Source: Henningerozyma blattae CBS 6284
Lineage: Eukaryota > Ascomycota > Saccharomycetes > Saccharomycetales > Saccharomycetaceae
Assembly (NCBI RefSeq): GCF_000315915.1
Contig: NC_020186.1
Span: 1,612,001-1,676,000, forward strand
Direction of reading: 5' to 3'
Length of the DNA stretch: 64,000 bases
A program made the translations under genes and the position numbers. Position 1 is the stretch's first letter, and the number at the start of each line of letters is the position of its first letter. The notes beneath the pieces are model-generated. The model did not search any database. It was given only the letters and a program-made list of their open reading frames with translations, and was not told the origin of the DNA. This document shows positions 30,101-39,765 of the stretch, one piece after another.

Positions 30101-31520
30101 TAGTAATATAGATAAAGTTGAATCATTAGGTAAAAATTCGTCACAATATAATAATAATTCTCTCCAGAGAATGGAATCCGTAGTTGAAAATGCGCCATCA
30201 GAGACTTCTTTCAAACTAAATAGCTCACTGCCAAAAATGTCATCAGTAACAGATAATAGTCAAACAGTTAAAGAGACAATAGATAACAACTTTACACAAA
30301 GAATTGGATCTGTTGTCGAATATCCTCTTTCTAGAGCAGAATCTGCAGTGAATAGCACTAGTTTAAGTAATGAATTAAGAGAGGTGTCTGCAGCAGTTAA
30401 TATACTCCAAAGAATAGATCACGAAATAAGCCAACCAGTCAATGAAACAGAGTTTATCGAGGAAGATGATTCAAAGGAACATACTAACCCTTTCACCAGG
30501 GACTACTCTGCGAAAAGAGATTCATTTAATACAATAAACTCTCAAAGACTAAGCTCATTAAGTAGTAATTCAACAAGGAAAGAGTCAGTAACTGCTAACA
30601 CATCACCAGAGAGAGAAATAGCACCTGATATTTTTCTTCAGAAAACAGAGTCATTAGTCAAGAATTCAGATTCCTTGCAAACTACTAACTCTATACAATT
30701 TGAATCATTATTAAGTGGGTTTTACAGTAGAGATTCAATTATTAATAATAGTAACTCTTCGAAGGGTGACATTTCTTCATTGAGACTTGTTTCAAATCCT
30801 GATGCTAAAGATTTAATCAAGAAACGTGTTATGGAATTATTAAAAAATTCAGAAACAGATAACGGTGTAACAAGAACAGCCCATGGTTACGGTAAGTATA
30901 CTGATAAACCTAATACTAGCCAAAATAAAGCACCGCAAAGAACCATATCAATGGACTTTTTTGAAAAACAAGCAGTATTTGCGAAAGATTCCAATTCAAA
31001 ACATGATATACGCAGGAATAATGTATCAATTATATCTAACACTATAGGTGGGGCTGAAACTAATGGCTATCATTCATTTAATGATTATAACTATAGAGAG
31101 CCTGCAAGACACACATCGGTCAAAATTCATACATTGAAGGAATCATCGAAGAAGCATGGGAGCTTTAAATCGCCTCCTCCATTACCTCCAAGGATATCAA
31201 TAGATGAAAAAGTGAAAGATCAAAAACTTAAAGAGGATACCCCTAAGAAACATACTCATCGAACTACCAGAAAACTTCTTGTTGGTAGGCTTAGAAAATC
31301 ATCACAATCAGAATCATCGAAAAAAAAACATTCAGAATCATCGAAAGAATCATCTAAAGAATCATCTAAAAAGAAGCATTCGGAACAATCACATAAAAAA
31401 ATACCAGAACCTTTAATAGAACTGGACAGGTGTTCTTTAGAAAAGCCAATACCACCTCCCAAACCTAAAAAGTTAAGACATAAATCCAAAATACTTTCTC
31501 ATATAGGTGTTTCTAAATAG
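27189..31520 (+). CDS. PRK1: Ark1/Prk1-family actin-patch protein kinase, extended
   Basis: This encodes 1443 residues from the ATG at 27,189 (MNQPEI, matching the Prk1/Ark1 start); the frame is open upstream but has only TTG. The kinase domain (about 10-305) has a Gly-rich loop CGGFAQVY, Lys in ACLKRV, HRDIKIEN, DFG, and the NAK-family activation segment TAQYRSPEM. These kinases phosphorylate Pan1, Sla1 and Ent1/2 to disassemble endocytic actin patches. After residue 310 comes a ~1100-residue Ser/Asn/Pro-rich region with degenerate repeats, ending in SH3-ligand motifs (PPPLPPR; KPIPPPKPKK) of the kind that bind Abp1. S. cerevisiae Prk1 has 810 and Ark1 638 residues, so this is far longer. 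PRK1 (IX) and ARK1 (XIV) are WGD twins, so the symbol is approximate. Confidence 0.9.
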   Translation: MNQPEIPKYEKGRVLPIGTHQVIIEKYLACGGFAQVYSVRVIDSSNARNELGTMACLKRVIVPDKSGLNTLRAEVDAMKLLKGNKYIVSYIDSHAQRSELKQGEYEVFLLMEYCSRGGVIDFLNTRLYHRLQEFEILKIMSDVCQGVAAMHYLQPPLIHRDIKIENVLISENGDYKICDFGSACSVLRPPKTPQEAAFIHHDIMINTTAQYRSPEMIDKYSGYPIDEKSDIWALGVFLYKLCYYTTPFEKEGENAILNVKFQFPSYPQYSDHIRNIITIMLNKDPIKRPNICQVLEQVSKLQGVPCPIENFMLTRIKLQNSRNNSNKSTSLNDTTNNSFNNELALDQCNSLSPTNSSTRRNSTFSDTKRKSLMEADTPYLKPPISNPRSGHCVSPSLKLNVDTSKFIASASVSPNNINSSSPISNSYIPSISSIPNLNLSESPITLNSLPFSTSPLSLAPVPINGPNTKGQSPTNSYISPTLTPIPGTLTKNTLPLPLPNSPTLNLSLPQPIPEIKVSPLYNSASMPNTNLTKPMPFSLPPNIDLSSKNLNLPELPSLNSTLSSPSHSPQLSTVADTPYLANIGSASPTTSISNRLQFFTTSRHGSISSKIAHHNNNTINTSHLQPSPQMSPPLSPQLLTYMPLPLSPQISPQSIPPALPPKLPIDNTLTLQQQFHTYQQQKQAQKITKLPNVSDSVTIGHSGNLGKIFKDSLFDDNSAIDDSITVENTIQKDFTESCNSSNLINLDSNSASTPHLKLILTHDSLNNDSTIDDTFAKKHDNLRKLRSKDSNTSITSMFSEITNSSTKNVFVTTPRNDDAISKSQSSLNLIQFSSSEASAKVSSSKLNYKNQNTKIKVSTDSFSSTASPLSSRQNTGDSIKSAFSKLRRSLSSSNPSRIISSDTSSTRKNKSSNFRNVSEPSTCDPQYTFSITMNPTTRISSVSRKSRYESDSSVYFSANSGSAFRRESVADSNIDKVESLGKNSSQYNNNSLQRMESVVENAPSETSFKLNSSLPKMSSVTDNSQTVKETIDNNFTQRIGSVVEYPLSRAESAVNSTSLSNELREVSAAVNILQRIDHEISQPVNETEFIEEDDSKEHTNPFTRDYSAKRDSFNTINSQRLSSLSSNSTRKESVTANTSPEREIAPDIFLQKTESLVKNSDSLQTTNSIQFESLLSGFYSRDSIINNSNSSKGDISSLRLVSNPDAKDLIKKRVMELLKNSETDNGVTRTAHGYGKYTDKPNTSQNKAPQRTISMDFFEKQAVFAKDSNSKHDIRRNNVSIISNTIGGAETNGYHSFNDYNYREPARHTSVKIHTLKESSKKHGSFKSPPPLPPRISIDEKVKDQKLKEDTPKKHTHRTTRKLLVGRLRKSSQSESSKKKHSESSKESSKESSKKKHSEQSHKKIPEPLIELDRCSLEKPIPPPKPKKLRHKSKILSHIGVSK

Positions 31521-31755
31521 AATATAAACAAATTTAGTTATATCTAAAATGCCTTTAAAATCATTCGTTTATCTTTTTTGAGCTGAGCATTGTTAATTTC
31601 TGAAAATATTTTTATTTTCCTTAAAGTAGTATTACAAATACTGGCTGCTTGAACCAAGCCTCCATTGAAAATGACACCTATAGACGATATATACTAAAAG
31701 AATACCGTATTAGGTAGATCATACAACTAAAATATATAGCATATTTAGATAGTAT

Positions 31756-34143
31756 TTATTCTTCATCACTCCATTCTTCAAATGAATCCAATATAAAATC
31801 AGTAGCTTCATCAAATCTCTCTTCTATTAGATTTGCAATACCATCTTGTTGAGATCGTAATACTCTACCAAATTTCTTTCTAGGTTTTTTGTTTTCATTA
31901 TCAGCCCAAAATGGATGATTTTTATCCGTAAAAACCAAAGAGTTTTTAAAATACCAATCACTTAATGTTTCATCGACTAACGGTACCAATGCCTTCAATG
32001 GTTTTTTACCCAAAAAGTTAATCACAGACTTGACAACAGACCTTGTATCTCTATGACCCAATAAATGGACAATACCTGCATGAGCATCACCAAATCCAAT
32101 AAATACAATTTTTTCGATGTAAGGGAAATATTTCAAATAATTATCCCAAAATGATAGTAATGTTTCTTGTGCCGCTAGAATTGAAGAATAATTATCTTGT
32201 TCGAACAATGTTTGTGGTATGTTAATATCTATAACCCCATAATTTCTATCTAGAGACCATTTAATAAAGTCGAGTGTTGAATCAATTATAATGGTAGAAG
32301 AAAGGTCTACAACACCAGTTGAAACATCTCTCTTTGTCCAAAGATCGGGGGAATCATGTACTAATACAACCAAAGTCTTTGATCGTATAATAGCAGGAGA
32401 ACATAATATGGTGTTTTCATTTAAAGGACTAATAGTTTTTATATTTGTTGTAGAGTTTTCCAATTTTTTTGAATTTATCGAAGAAGATTTTGTTTCAGTA
32501 GAGCCATCTGGAGGAACAATTGAATCTGAAGAATGATTAGTTTCTGTTGTGGTATTATTGCCGTTAATATCATCAGTATCGTTTTTTTCTTTACTATTAC
32601 CTGGCGTTCCTGTAGAGGTGCTAGATATAACTGTAGAAGTTGTCTTATTGTTTATGGAATTTGTAGTAGAAGTAGACATGTTATTTTTTTGAAAATTTTT
32701 AATTGGTAATGTTAAAAAGTTTAATTCATCAAATAATTTTTTCGATTGGAAATTTCTAATTGCAGTCTGTAGAGGGAAATTTTTGGATATTAGACTATCG
32801 TTAATGGATTCTTTAAAATTGCAACCTAGATTTCCGTGACGACGTCTAAAACATTTCCAATATTTGGATTGTAATCTAATAATTTTATCTATCATTTCAA
32901 TTACTTCTGGTTTTGGATCCTTTAATGGATCAGGTAATTCATCAGGTGGTTCACCAATTAAAATCTTAGAAACACTTAACGCACTTCTTGCAATGGCATC
33001 TAAATTATAACCACCTTCTAAGACAACACATAAATTCCCTCTGGCCAATGATTTTAGCATGTGGGTCATGTGGCCATAGCAACTTGGAGAGACGTGGCAC
33101 TGGCCAATAGTATCACCATCGGCTGCATCAAAACCTGAAGATATAATGACCAAATCTGGTTGAAATTCTCTACTCATTGGCATGACGACTTGTTCAAATG
33201 CCCACATGTATTCAGCATCACCAACAGCTCCAATGGGCCAAGTAATATTACAGTTAAAACCTTCACCTTTCCCTTCACCAGTTTGATCATATTGACCTTG
33301 AATTGTACCTGGGTAGTATTTACCCAATTCAAATCTATGCAATGAAATATAAAGGACATTATCATCATTATAAAAGGCCTTCTGTGTCCCATTCCCATGG
33401 TGAATATCCCAATCTAATATAAGAACCTTTCTTACACTTTCAGGATAATTTTTTAAAATATTTTTTGTTGCTACAGCAACATTACTAAACAAACAAAACC
33501 CACCAGCAGATTCAGGTTCTGAATGATGACCTGGTGGTCTTACCACTGCCATTGCATTTTTCACTCTACCTTCAACAACCGCCTTGCATGCTTCAATAGC
33601 ACCACCACATGATAATTTGGCACTTTGAAAAGAATCGTTATTGAAATAAACAGAATCACCATTTTCAGTTTCTTTCAACAATTGTTCTCTATTATCATTA
33701 GATGTCTTTTCTAAATATTTGAAATGCTCAATCGAATGAACTTCTAGGATTTCATTCATGGTGGCTTCTCTAATAGGCAATTTCAACATCAAATCACCAA
33801 TATTATCCACACCACTTAGAGTTGGGTCGTTAATTAACCCATTTTCTGCTAATATTTTATAAATTCTATAGATTCTTCTTGGATCTTCAGGATGAGGGTC
33901 GATATATTCGAAATACGAAGTAAATATCTTGGCATGATACCTCATTCTAACATCGTAACATAACCCAGTCTTTAATGGAACGTAATGGATCTTAGGAGCT
34001 TGAACTGGGACGATAATTTGTTTTTTATAATTTGGAGGATTTTTATTTAGAATATTATTCGTTGAAACATTTTTGGTTCCAGTTTCTAACTCTTCATGAT
34101 TCCTCTTAAGGCCACCTGAGTTATCTTCCACTTTAATACTCAT
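31756..34143 (-). CDS. HDA1: Class II histone deacetylase Hda1
   Basis: This encodes 795 residues (S. cerevisiae Hda1 has 706). The deacetylase domain is at about 60-400: RPPGHHSEP (H206/H207), the zinc ligands in DWDIHHG (D246, H248), SSGFDAADGD (D339) and GGYN (377-380). A Ser/Thr/Asn-rich insertion (about 495-575) precedes the C-terminal Arb2-like domain (about 585-765) used for Hda2/Hda3 assembly. It deacetylates H3 and H2B at repressed promoters with Tup1. It is divergent from RCM1 and convergent with the Prk1-like kinase, the same arrangement as HDA1-ARK1 and HDA1-RCM1 in S. cerevisiae (YNL020C-YNL022C). Confidence 0.97.
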   Translation of the reverse strand: MSIKVEDNSGGLKRNHEELETGTKNVSTNNILNKNPPNYKKQIIVPVQAPKIHYVPLKTGLCYDVRMRYHAKIFTSYFEYIDPHPEDPRRIYRIYKILAENGLINDPTLSGVDNIGDLMLKLPIREATMNEILEVHSIEHFKYLEKTSNDNREQLLKETENGDSVYFNNDSFQSAKLSCGGAIEACKAVVEGRVKNAMAVVRPPGHHSEPESAGGFCLFSNVAVATKNILKNYPESVRKVLILDWDIHHGNGTQKAFYNDDNVLYISLHRFELGKYYPGTIQGQYDQTGEGKGEGFNCNITWPIGAVGDAEYMWAFEQVVMPMSREFQPDLVIISSGFDAADGDTIGQCHVSPSCYGHMTHMLKSLARGNLCVVLEGGYNLDAIARSALSVSKILIGEPPDELPDPLKDPKPEVIEMIDKIIRLQSKYWKCFRRRHGNLGCNFKESINDSLISKNFPLQTAIRNFQSKKLFDELNFLTLPIKNFQKNNMSTSTTNSINNKTTSTVISSTSTGTPGNSKEKNDTDDINGNNTTTETNHSSDSIVPPDGSTETKSSSINSKKLENSTTNIKTISPLNENTILCSPAIIRSKTLVVLVHDSPDLWTKRDVSTGVVDLSSTIIIDSTLDFIKWSLDRNYGVIDINIPQTLFEQDNYSSILAAQETLLSFWDNYLKYFPYIEKIVFIGFGDAHAGIVHLLGHRDTRSVVKSVINFLGKKPLKALVPLVDETLSDWYFKNSLVFTDKNHPFWADNENKKPRKKFGRVLRSQQDGIANLIEERFDEATDFILDSFEEWSDEE

Positions 34144-34965
34144 GACACACCTTCTTTTTTGTTTGAATTTCTTATCTTATAAATTTGTTTTTTTTTCACC
34201 TTTTATTTTTCTTTAGTCGACAGCCACTTGTCTGTTAAAATGCTCTAAGCTGTATCGTATTTTCCTGCTATGAGTTTTTACTCTTCCACTATGCCAGTCT
34301 AATTGGCCTTCTATGCTATCTTCGATTCTAATTTTGTCAATAAAAAATTCTTTGAACAAAAAGACAAAGGACTCTCTCTCTCTTCAAATTATACGTCAAA
34401 TATCCTAATCGACAACTAGCAACCAAGAATTTTTCGTCTTTTAATTGTGTCTCACTGGTCAATTAATTTTATAATCTTACAAATACTTTACTAATCGTCT
34501 CCTCTCGTCCTGATCAACTCTGATCGTCTAATCGCTATGCAGAACGTAACCTGTACTAACCGGATTGTTCGGGAAATGAGCTTCCATTCGTGGGTTCTAG
34601 TGATCCCATAATCGCGATTAAGTTGCCTATTGTGCTAGTGGTCATTGTCTGGCAATAGTGTGTTAATTTGCTAGTCAATAAAGGCTGTTTCTAGAGATGG
34701 TGAACTTCACCAGTTCGGTGAGACCCTCAATAATATTCGCATGGAGCATTCAGCCAGAATTACCTAGTCAGGACACTACCGTTTCAGGCAACAGGTAGAA
34801 GTGAAAAATTCTCCGAGCGCGATGAGTTGAAGAAATAAGATTTGAGTAATAATAATAATAATGATAAATGCGATTAATAAATAGTCCGGTTAATTGTTAA
34901 ATTTGAAGAATAATCTACATTTAACTAGCAGTGTATTGTGATTGAGACACGTTAGTATACTAATA
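34144..34965. promoter_or_regulatory. Divergent HDA1 / RCM1 promoter, structured middle
   Basis: The RCM1-proximal part has an RRPE-like TGAAAAATT (34,802-34,810) and a PAC GCGATGAG (34,819-34,826), 140-165 bp before the ATG. The middle (about 34,480-34,800) is less AT-rich than the surroundings and holds several small hairpins: CTATTG/CAATAG, GGTGAA-TTCACC and CTACC/GGTAG. No known ncRNA is recognised. Confidence 0.5.
34819..34826 (+). promoter_or_regulatory. PAC motif upstream of RCM1
   Basis: GCGATGAG, preceded 8 nt earlier by the RRPE-like TGAAAAATT. The RRPE-PAC pair in this order and distance is typical of ribosome-biogenesis genes. Confidence 0.75.
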
Positions 34966-36492
34966 ATGAATTTTTATAGAGATGCCACTTGGGTGTTGGA
35001 ACATTTAGAGGCTCAGGACAAGAAAGGCAGAGTCTCAGGGTCCCTACTATCTCTTGTAGTGAAGAGTTGTAAGCAGTTCAAAATCCAGTCCAATCCCAAG
35101 CATGTGTATGCTGTAGTAGAATCAGCTTGGAAATTCAAGCCCTTTATAGAAAGAATCATGGCTAAGTCGGGGATATTGGACGATATACCAAAGAAAAAGG
35201 GTAAACCTATTTATCAGAGGCTGACGCTGTTGTTATTAATTCATGATTTAATGTTTTCTAAATCCAGGAGAATTCAAATGGGAAAACATCCAATAAAGAC
35301 TTTTGTTCTGGGTTATAAAACTCGGTTACATTCAGAATTGGTTAAATTGAAATTGAAATTGAAAGTTACTAATCTAAATGATATGATCAATGCAAATTCG
35401 AATTCAAATGATTCAACTGATGATATTACACCTGTCAGATGGATACGTATTAATCCAATCCGTATTCCAAAACAAAAATCTTCGGATGATATCATTCTTG
35501 AGTTACGTAAGAAATTTACCACTAAAGTTGATCATTGGTCAAAGATAAAACCAGGATGTATCTATTACGACGAGTATATCCCCAACTTGTTTGGGATCTC
35601 ACCAACTGATAAGATCACTTCCCATGAATTATACAAAAATGGGAAAATTATTATTCAGGATAGAGCTTCATGTTTCCCAGCTCATATTTTGAATGCCACT
35701 CCTGATGATTATATCATTGATGCATGCGCAGCCCCTGGTAATAAGACAACTCATGTAGCTTCATATATCATGTCTTTGAATAATGACACCCATATCAATT
35801 TCGATAAAAAAAGGGTTTTTGCATTTGAAAAAGATCCAGAAAGATCAAAAATATTGGATAAGATGGTAAAGATTGCTGGTTGTAAGAAACTTGTAGAAAT
35901 TAATACGGGTGACTTTACAAAGATTGCTACCCCAGAAAAATATCCAAATGTCACAGGTTTCATTGTTGATCCATCATGTTCAGGAAGTGGTATTTTTGGA
36001 AGAAAGTTTATCGATAATATTAATAGTAATAAAAAATTAACTGAAAAAGTTAAAGATGAAGGAGAAGATGATGAACAAGATATTCCACTTGAACAAGAAA
36101 CTTTAGCAGAAGCAAAAGCAAAAGATGATTTAGAAACCAGATTATCAAAATTATCTTCGTTCCAATTCCAAGTAGTAAAGCACGCTATGTCCTTTCCAAG
36201 TGCTAAAAAAATAGTTTATAGCACTTGTTCAATTCACGCAGAAGAAAATGAGCGAGTTGTTATCGATTTATTATTAGACAAGAAAGTAAAAGAATGGGGC
36301 TGGAAAGTGACACCAAGATCTCTCTCCATCCCAACATGGGAAAGAAGAGGGTTAGTTAGTGAATTCGAAGACGTGTTTAAGAATGATCCAGCAATGGATC
36401 CAAAACAATTAGCAGAGGGTTGCATTAGAACTTTGCCGAAAGAGGATGGTGGTATTGGTTTCTTTGCCGTTTGTTTCGAAAGAAATATCTAG
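34966..36492 (+). CDS. RCM1: 25S rRNA m5C methyltransferase Rcm1
   Basis: This encodes 508 residues starting [12 protein letters not shown], the same start as S. cerevisiae Rcm1 (490 aa, YNL022C); the frame is open 8 codons upstream but without an ATG. An N-terminal region is followed by the Nol1/Nop2/Sun methyltransferase fold: SAM motif DACAAPGNK (about 252-260), DPSCSGSG with the releasing Cys (about 338), and YSTCSIH with the nucleophilic Cys (about 421). It modifies C2278 in 25S rRNA. A Glu/Asp/Lys-rich insertion (about 360-390) separates the two catalytic cysteines. It is regulated by the PAC/RRPE pair upstream. The 3' end is followed by a TA repeat. Confidence 0.96.
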   Translation: MNFYRDATWVLEHLEAQDKKGRVSGSLLSLVVKSCKQFKIQSNPKHVYAVVESAWKFKPFIERIMAKSGILDDIPKKKGKPIYQRLTLLLLIHDLMFSKSRRIQMGKHPIKTFVLGYKTRLHSELVKLKLKLKVTNLNDMINANSNSNDSTDDITPVRWIRINPIRIPKQKSSDDIILELRKKFTTKVDHWSKIKPGCIYYDEYIPNLFGISPTDKITSHELYKNGKIIIQDRASCFPAHILNATPDDYIIDACAAPGNKTTHVASYIMSLNNDTHINFDKKRVFAFEKDPERSKILDKMVKIAGCKKLVEINTGDFTKIATPEKYPNVTGFIVDPSCSGSGIFGRKFIDNINSNKKLTEKVKDEGEDDEQDIPLEQETLAEAKAKDDLETRLSKLSSFQFQVVKHAMSFPSAKKIVYSTCSIHAEENERVVIDLLLDKKVKEWGWKVTPRSLSIPTWERRGLVSEFEDVFKNDPAMDPKQLAEGCIRTLPKEDGGIGFFAVCFERNI

Positions 36493-36735
36493 GAAGCATG
36501 AAGGTATATATTTATATATATATATATATATTTGTATCATAAAGAGCATTTTAATTTTATTTTCTGTTTTATGTAATGTTTTTCATCATTTTGTACGACA
36601 AATATCAATACGCCTTAAAAACAAACTAAAATATATCTACAAAATTATAGTAAAAAGAAAAATGGAAAAAATAGAAAAAATATCTAAATTAACAAAGTAG
36701 CATAATACAAACTCAACCGCCAATCCTATACAATA

Positions 36736-36954
36736 ATGTCTGCTCTATTCAGTTTTCGTTCTATGTTACAAGTTATCTTGCTACTGATTTGTTCCAGTAC
36801 ATACATTCATTGTCAATGGCCTTCACTTTTAGATAGATATAAAAATCATAGTACCTTAGGTGCCTTTTGGAAAATGGCTCGTATTGGTGAACGAGCTAGT
36901 CCCTACGTAAGCCTTGCATGTATTGCAATGGCTATTAGTCAATTCAATGAATGA
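36736..36954 (+). CDS. KSH1: Small secretory-pathway protein Ksh1 (Kish)
   Basis: 72 residues, the same length as S. cerevisiae Ksh1 (YNL024C-A) and nearly identical to it. It has an N-terminal hydrophobic segment (about 9-27) ending HCQWPSLLDRYKNHS, then a short loop and a second hydrophobic segment. It is an essential early-secretory-pathway membrane protein conserved to humans (TMEM167). It lies 243 bp after RCM1 on the same strand, as the two lie close together in S. cerevisiae. Confidence 0.97.
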   Translation: MSALFSFRSMLQVILLLICSSTYIHCQWPSLLDRYKNHSTLGAFWKMARIGERASPYVSLACIAMAISQFNE

Positions 36955-37580
36955 ATCTGATAAATTAATTGAAATTATAACATAGACTGACAATAAATAT
37001 GGCTGATGCAAGTCTACATCATATGCATGACTGGACTTAAGATTAACATTCATTGTATGCTAATATACTCTACTCTACTTACAAAATTACCTATCTAAGC
37101 TTTTCTTACGTAATTTAGGGTAATATATTTATAATTATATATTTTTCTACATACACGTGATCTATATCATGTAATTTTTTACATCAAATTAATGCTTGAT
37201 ATTGCTTAATTTTTATTATATTTCAAGCATTTTTAAAACAAAAGACTGATTGGCTTTAAACGGAACCTTATTAGTTACATTATTGATGAGAAGGAAAAAT
37301 ACAAATAATTAAATTTCCACATCATATTTGGTTAGAATTTCCACTATTAATAATTGTTTTCTTATTATAATACAATAAGTATTGGCTCCTTAATTTAAAT
37401 TCTTTTGTCTCATCCCTACTCGTATATCATTGAAAAAACTATCAAAGTTTATGGCAATACAAACAGTTATTCTATTAGCTTTAAAACATATACTAATTAT
37501 ACTGAACCATATTTATAGTGTATCAAAGTAATATTATATTGAACTATTGAATAATTGAAATATTAAAAAAAGGTGTCAAA
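36955..37580. other. KSH1-ICE2 intergenic
   Basis: AT-rich. I looked for a C/D snoRNA (snR66 lies in this neighbourhood in S. cerevisiae, from memory). A TTGATGA occurs near 37,283, but no matching D box at a sensible distance is visible, so none is called. Confidence 0.45.
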
Positions 37581-39191
37581 ATGCCTTGGGTAGTGAAAAG
37601 TGTCAAACAGAGTATTAGAATGCTCTGGGGTTGTTTTTACCTTATATCAGTTCTAATAACTATACCCAGTGCTTTTAAGATTGGTGGTTTATATTGTGGT
37701 TTATCTTTCACGATGACTTTGTTTCATTTATACTTTCTTTCAACCACTATGCATTTAATTGCCAAAAGAACGTTAAATAATTTTTACATTCTTTTATCTA
37801 CTCTAGTATATTATTTACAACACATTGTAATTGCATCTTTATTATATATTTTTATCACAATATTTTCAGATGGAAATTTAAATGAGATATTATCGAATAA
37901 TAAAACTGATCAATTACCTTCGTTATTATATTATATTAAAAATGATACATCAAAATCAGTTTCTCAAAATTTTCATTATTTGCTATTTTATTATTATTAT
38001 TATTATGCAGTTCAACCGTGGAATTATCTTTTATCTCATTCAACACCATTTTTCACATTATTGGAAGGGTTTTTCACAATTTTGGGTATTCAAGCAATTG
38101 GTGAAACTTATTGTTGGTTATTACTAAAGAAACAAAAAAAAATCTTTAAATTACTAACTTGGCTTATTTCAGTTGGTGTAATTTTTACTGCAATTCATTT
38201 TCTATATAAAATTTATGAATTTCAGGTATGGGAACTATCGATCCAAACTGCTTCTTTGTTAGGTGTTACAATGTCGTTAGTACTAACGGTAGGAATATTT
38301 GGTATATTTAGTACAAATGGATCATTAATTGAAAGTTCATTGTTTTTGGGCTACATTATTCGTTGTTTCTATGAAATTTCTCCAGAATTATCAACTAGTG
38401 CTACAACGGAGATACTAGATAATATTAAAGAAGCTTGGCAAAATCACCAAGGCTCGATAACAGTTACAGAACATATTCTATTTTACTATAATAATGTCTT
38501 ACTGAAAAATATCAACTCAAGCTATTTATTTAATTCAAACTTTAGCAAATCAAATGACACTTCAGCAAAAAATCGTACACTAGCAGAAATTCAGAGAAGT
38601 ACTAATAACTATACATTGACAGATATAACAAAGCCTTCAGATCTCATCCATTTGATTGGCTTTAAATCAATCTATCAAAATTGGTTAATATATGCCACAC
38701 CGATCTACGAGTTATTAAAGGATTTTGTTTTAAATATACCGACATCATTAGCTAACCTATCTCAAGTTACTTATAAACTTGCATATGATTCAGTATCTCC
38801 ATCAATCGTTATAAATCTTTGCTTCCGTGTTTTAATTTTTTACTCTGCAACACGAATTATTCCTGCAGTTCAAAGAAAAAATCACCTTGAAACAAAAAGA
38901 AGTAGAAATTTTTTGAAAGCATTCTATTTATTTAGTCCTTGTATTGTTATTGCAATGTATACTAACTTAATATTACAATACTCTGGTGAACTTAAAAATG
39001 ATCTGTGTATTTGGGGATGTGATATCATATCTAAATCTATCTCGCAACGTATGAGCACTATCAATATGGATGTTGGTAGTGATGATACATATCCCAATAG
39101 AGAATTCATAGTGAATTCTTGGGGATTTTGGAACTGGTGTAATATATTTTGCACAATTTTCATTTATGGTTGTGAATTGATGGGATTATGA
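37581..39191 (+). CDS. ICE2: ER membrane protein Ice2
   Basis: This encodes 536 residues (S. cerevisiae Ice2, YIL090W, has 491), with about eight to ten hydrophobic segments across its length, and the family N-terminus MPWVVKSVKQSIRMLW. Ice2 is an integral ER protein needed for cortical ER inheritance and for linking the ER to lipid droplets. A central Asn/Ser-rich loop (about 300-345) is longer than expected. Its co-directional position after KSH1 joins the chr IX and chr XIV gene sets. Confidence 0.9.
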   Translation: MPWVVKSVKQSIRMLWGCFYLISVLITIPSAFKIGGLYCGLSFTMTLFHLYFLSTTMHLIAKRTLNNFYILLSTLVYYLQHIVIASLLYIFITIFSDGNLNEILSNNKTDQLPSLLYYIKNDTSKSVSQNFHYLLFYYYYYYAVQPWNYLLSHSTPFFTLLEGFFTILGIQAIGETYCWLLLKKQKKIFKLLTWLISVGVIFTAIHFLYKIYEFQVWELSIQTASLLGVTMSLVLTVGIFGIFSTNGSLIESSLFLGYIIRCFYEISPELSTSATTEILDNIKEAWQNHQGSITVTEHILFYYNNVLLKNINSSYLFNSNFSKSNDTSAKNRTLAEIQRSTNNYTLTDITKPSDLIHLIGFKSIYQNWLIYATPIYELLKDFVLNIPTSLANLSQVTYKLAYDSVSPSIVINLCFRVLIFYSATRIIPAVQRKNHLETKRSRNFLKAFYLFSPCIVIAMYTNLILQYSGELKNDLCIWGCDIISKSISQRMSTINMDVGSDDTYPNREFIVNSWGFWNWCNIFCTIFIYGCELMGL

Positions 39192-39522
39192 ATCTTTTTA
39201 ATAACGAAGTTTAATTCTTATTTTTTAGATTTTCTTAATTATTTTCAACATAGATTATGCTTTTTTATTTCATTTCCCATTTTTCATTTCAAATTTGCAT
39301 TTAAGAAGATATTCATAACTTTTTTCTAGTGTACTAGCTATATATTTTGATCAGTATATACCTATGCATGATTGTAACTTCTATTTATTCATATTATATA
39401 TTTAATAACAATTTTTTTAACATAAAAAAAATTCTTAATAATTATTGCAGGGAAAATAATGTGTTCTTGTGTCAGCAATGAGTTTGAAAACTCCACTGTG
39501 AAATGAGTTCAAGTAACTAAGT

Positions 39523-39559
<37 letters not shown>

Positions 39560-39765
39560 TTATTATTTATTTATTATTTAAAAATACTTTGGACAAAATT
39601 CTTTGATAGGACAATGAAGTATACGGTACTCATCTGTATTAACGATCAATGTTATAAAATAAGCTAAGAGTGAATAAGGATTAGAAAGAACTAGAAAAAT
39701 TACCCCTAGAAATGAATTAAAGTATAAATAAGTTTTATTAAAATTCAAGATAATTTTATATATAA
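39192..39765. other. Intergenic with TA microsatellite
   Basis: AT-rich; a (TA)n run of about 30 bp lies at 39,526-39,555, followed by TTTATTTATTATTTATT repeats. No gene is seen. Confidence 0.6.

Noticed and set aside
36955..37580. snR66-type C/D snoRNA next to KSH1
   Set aside because: A C-box-like TTGATGA is present but no D box or terminal stem at a sensible distance.
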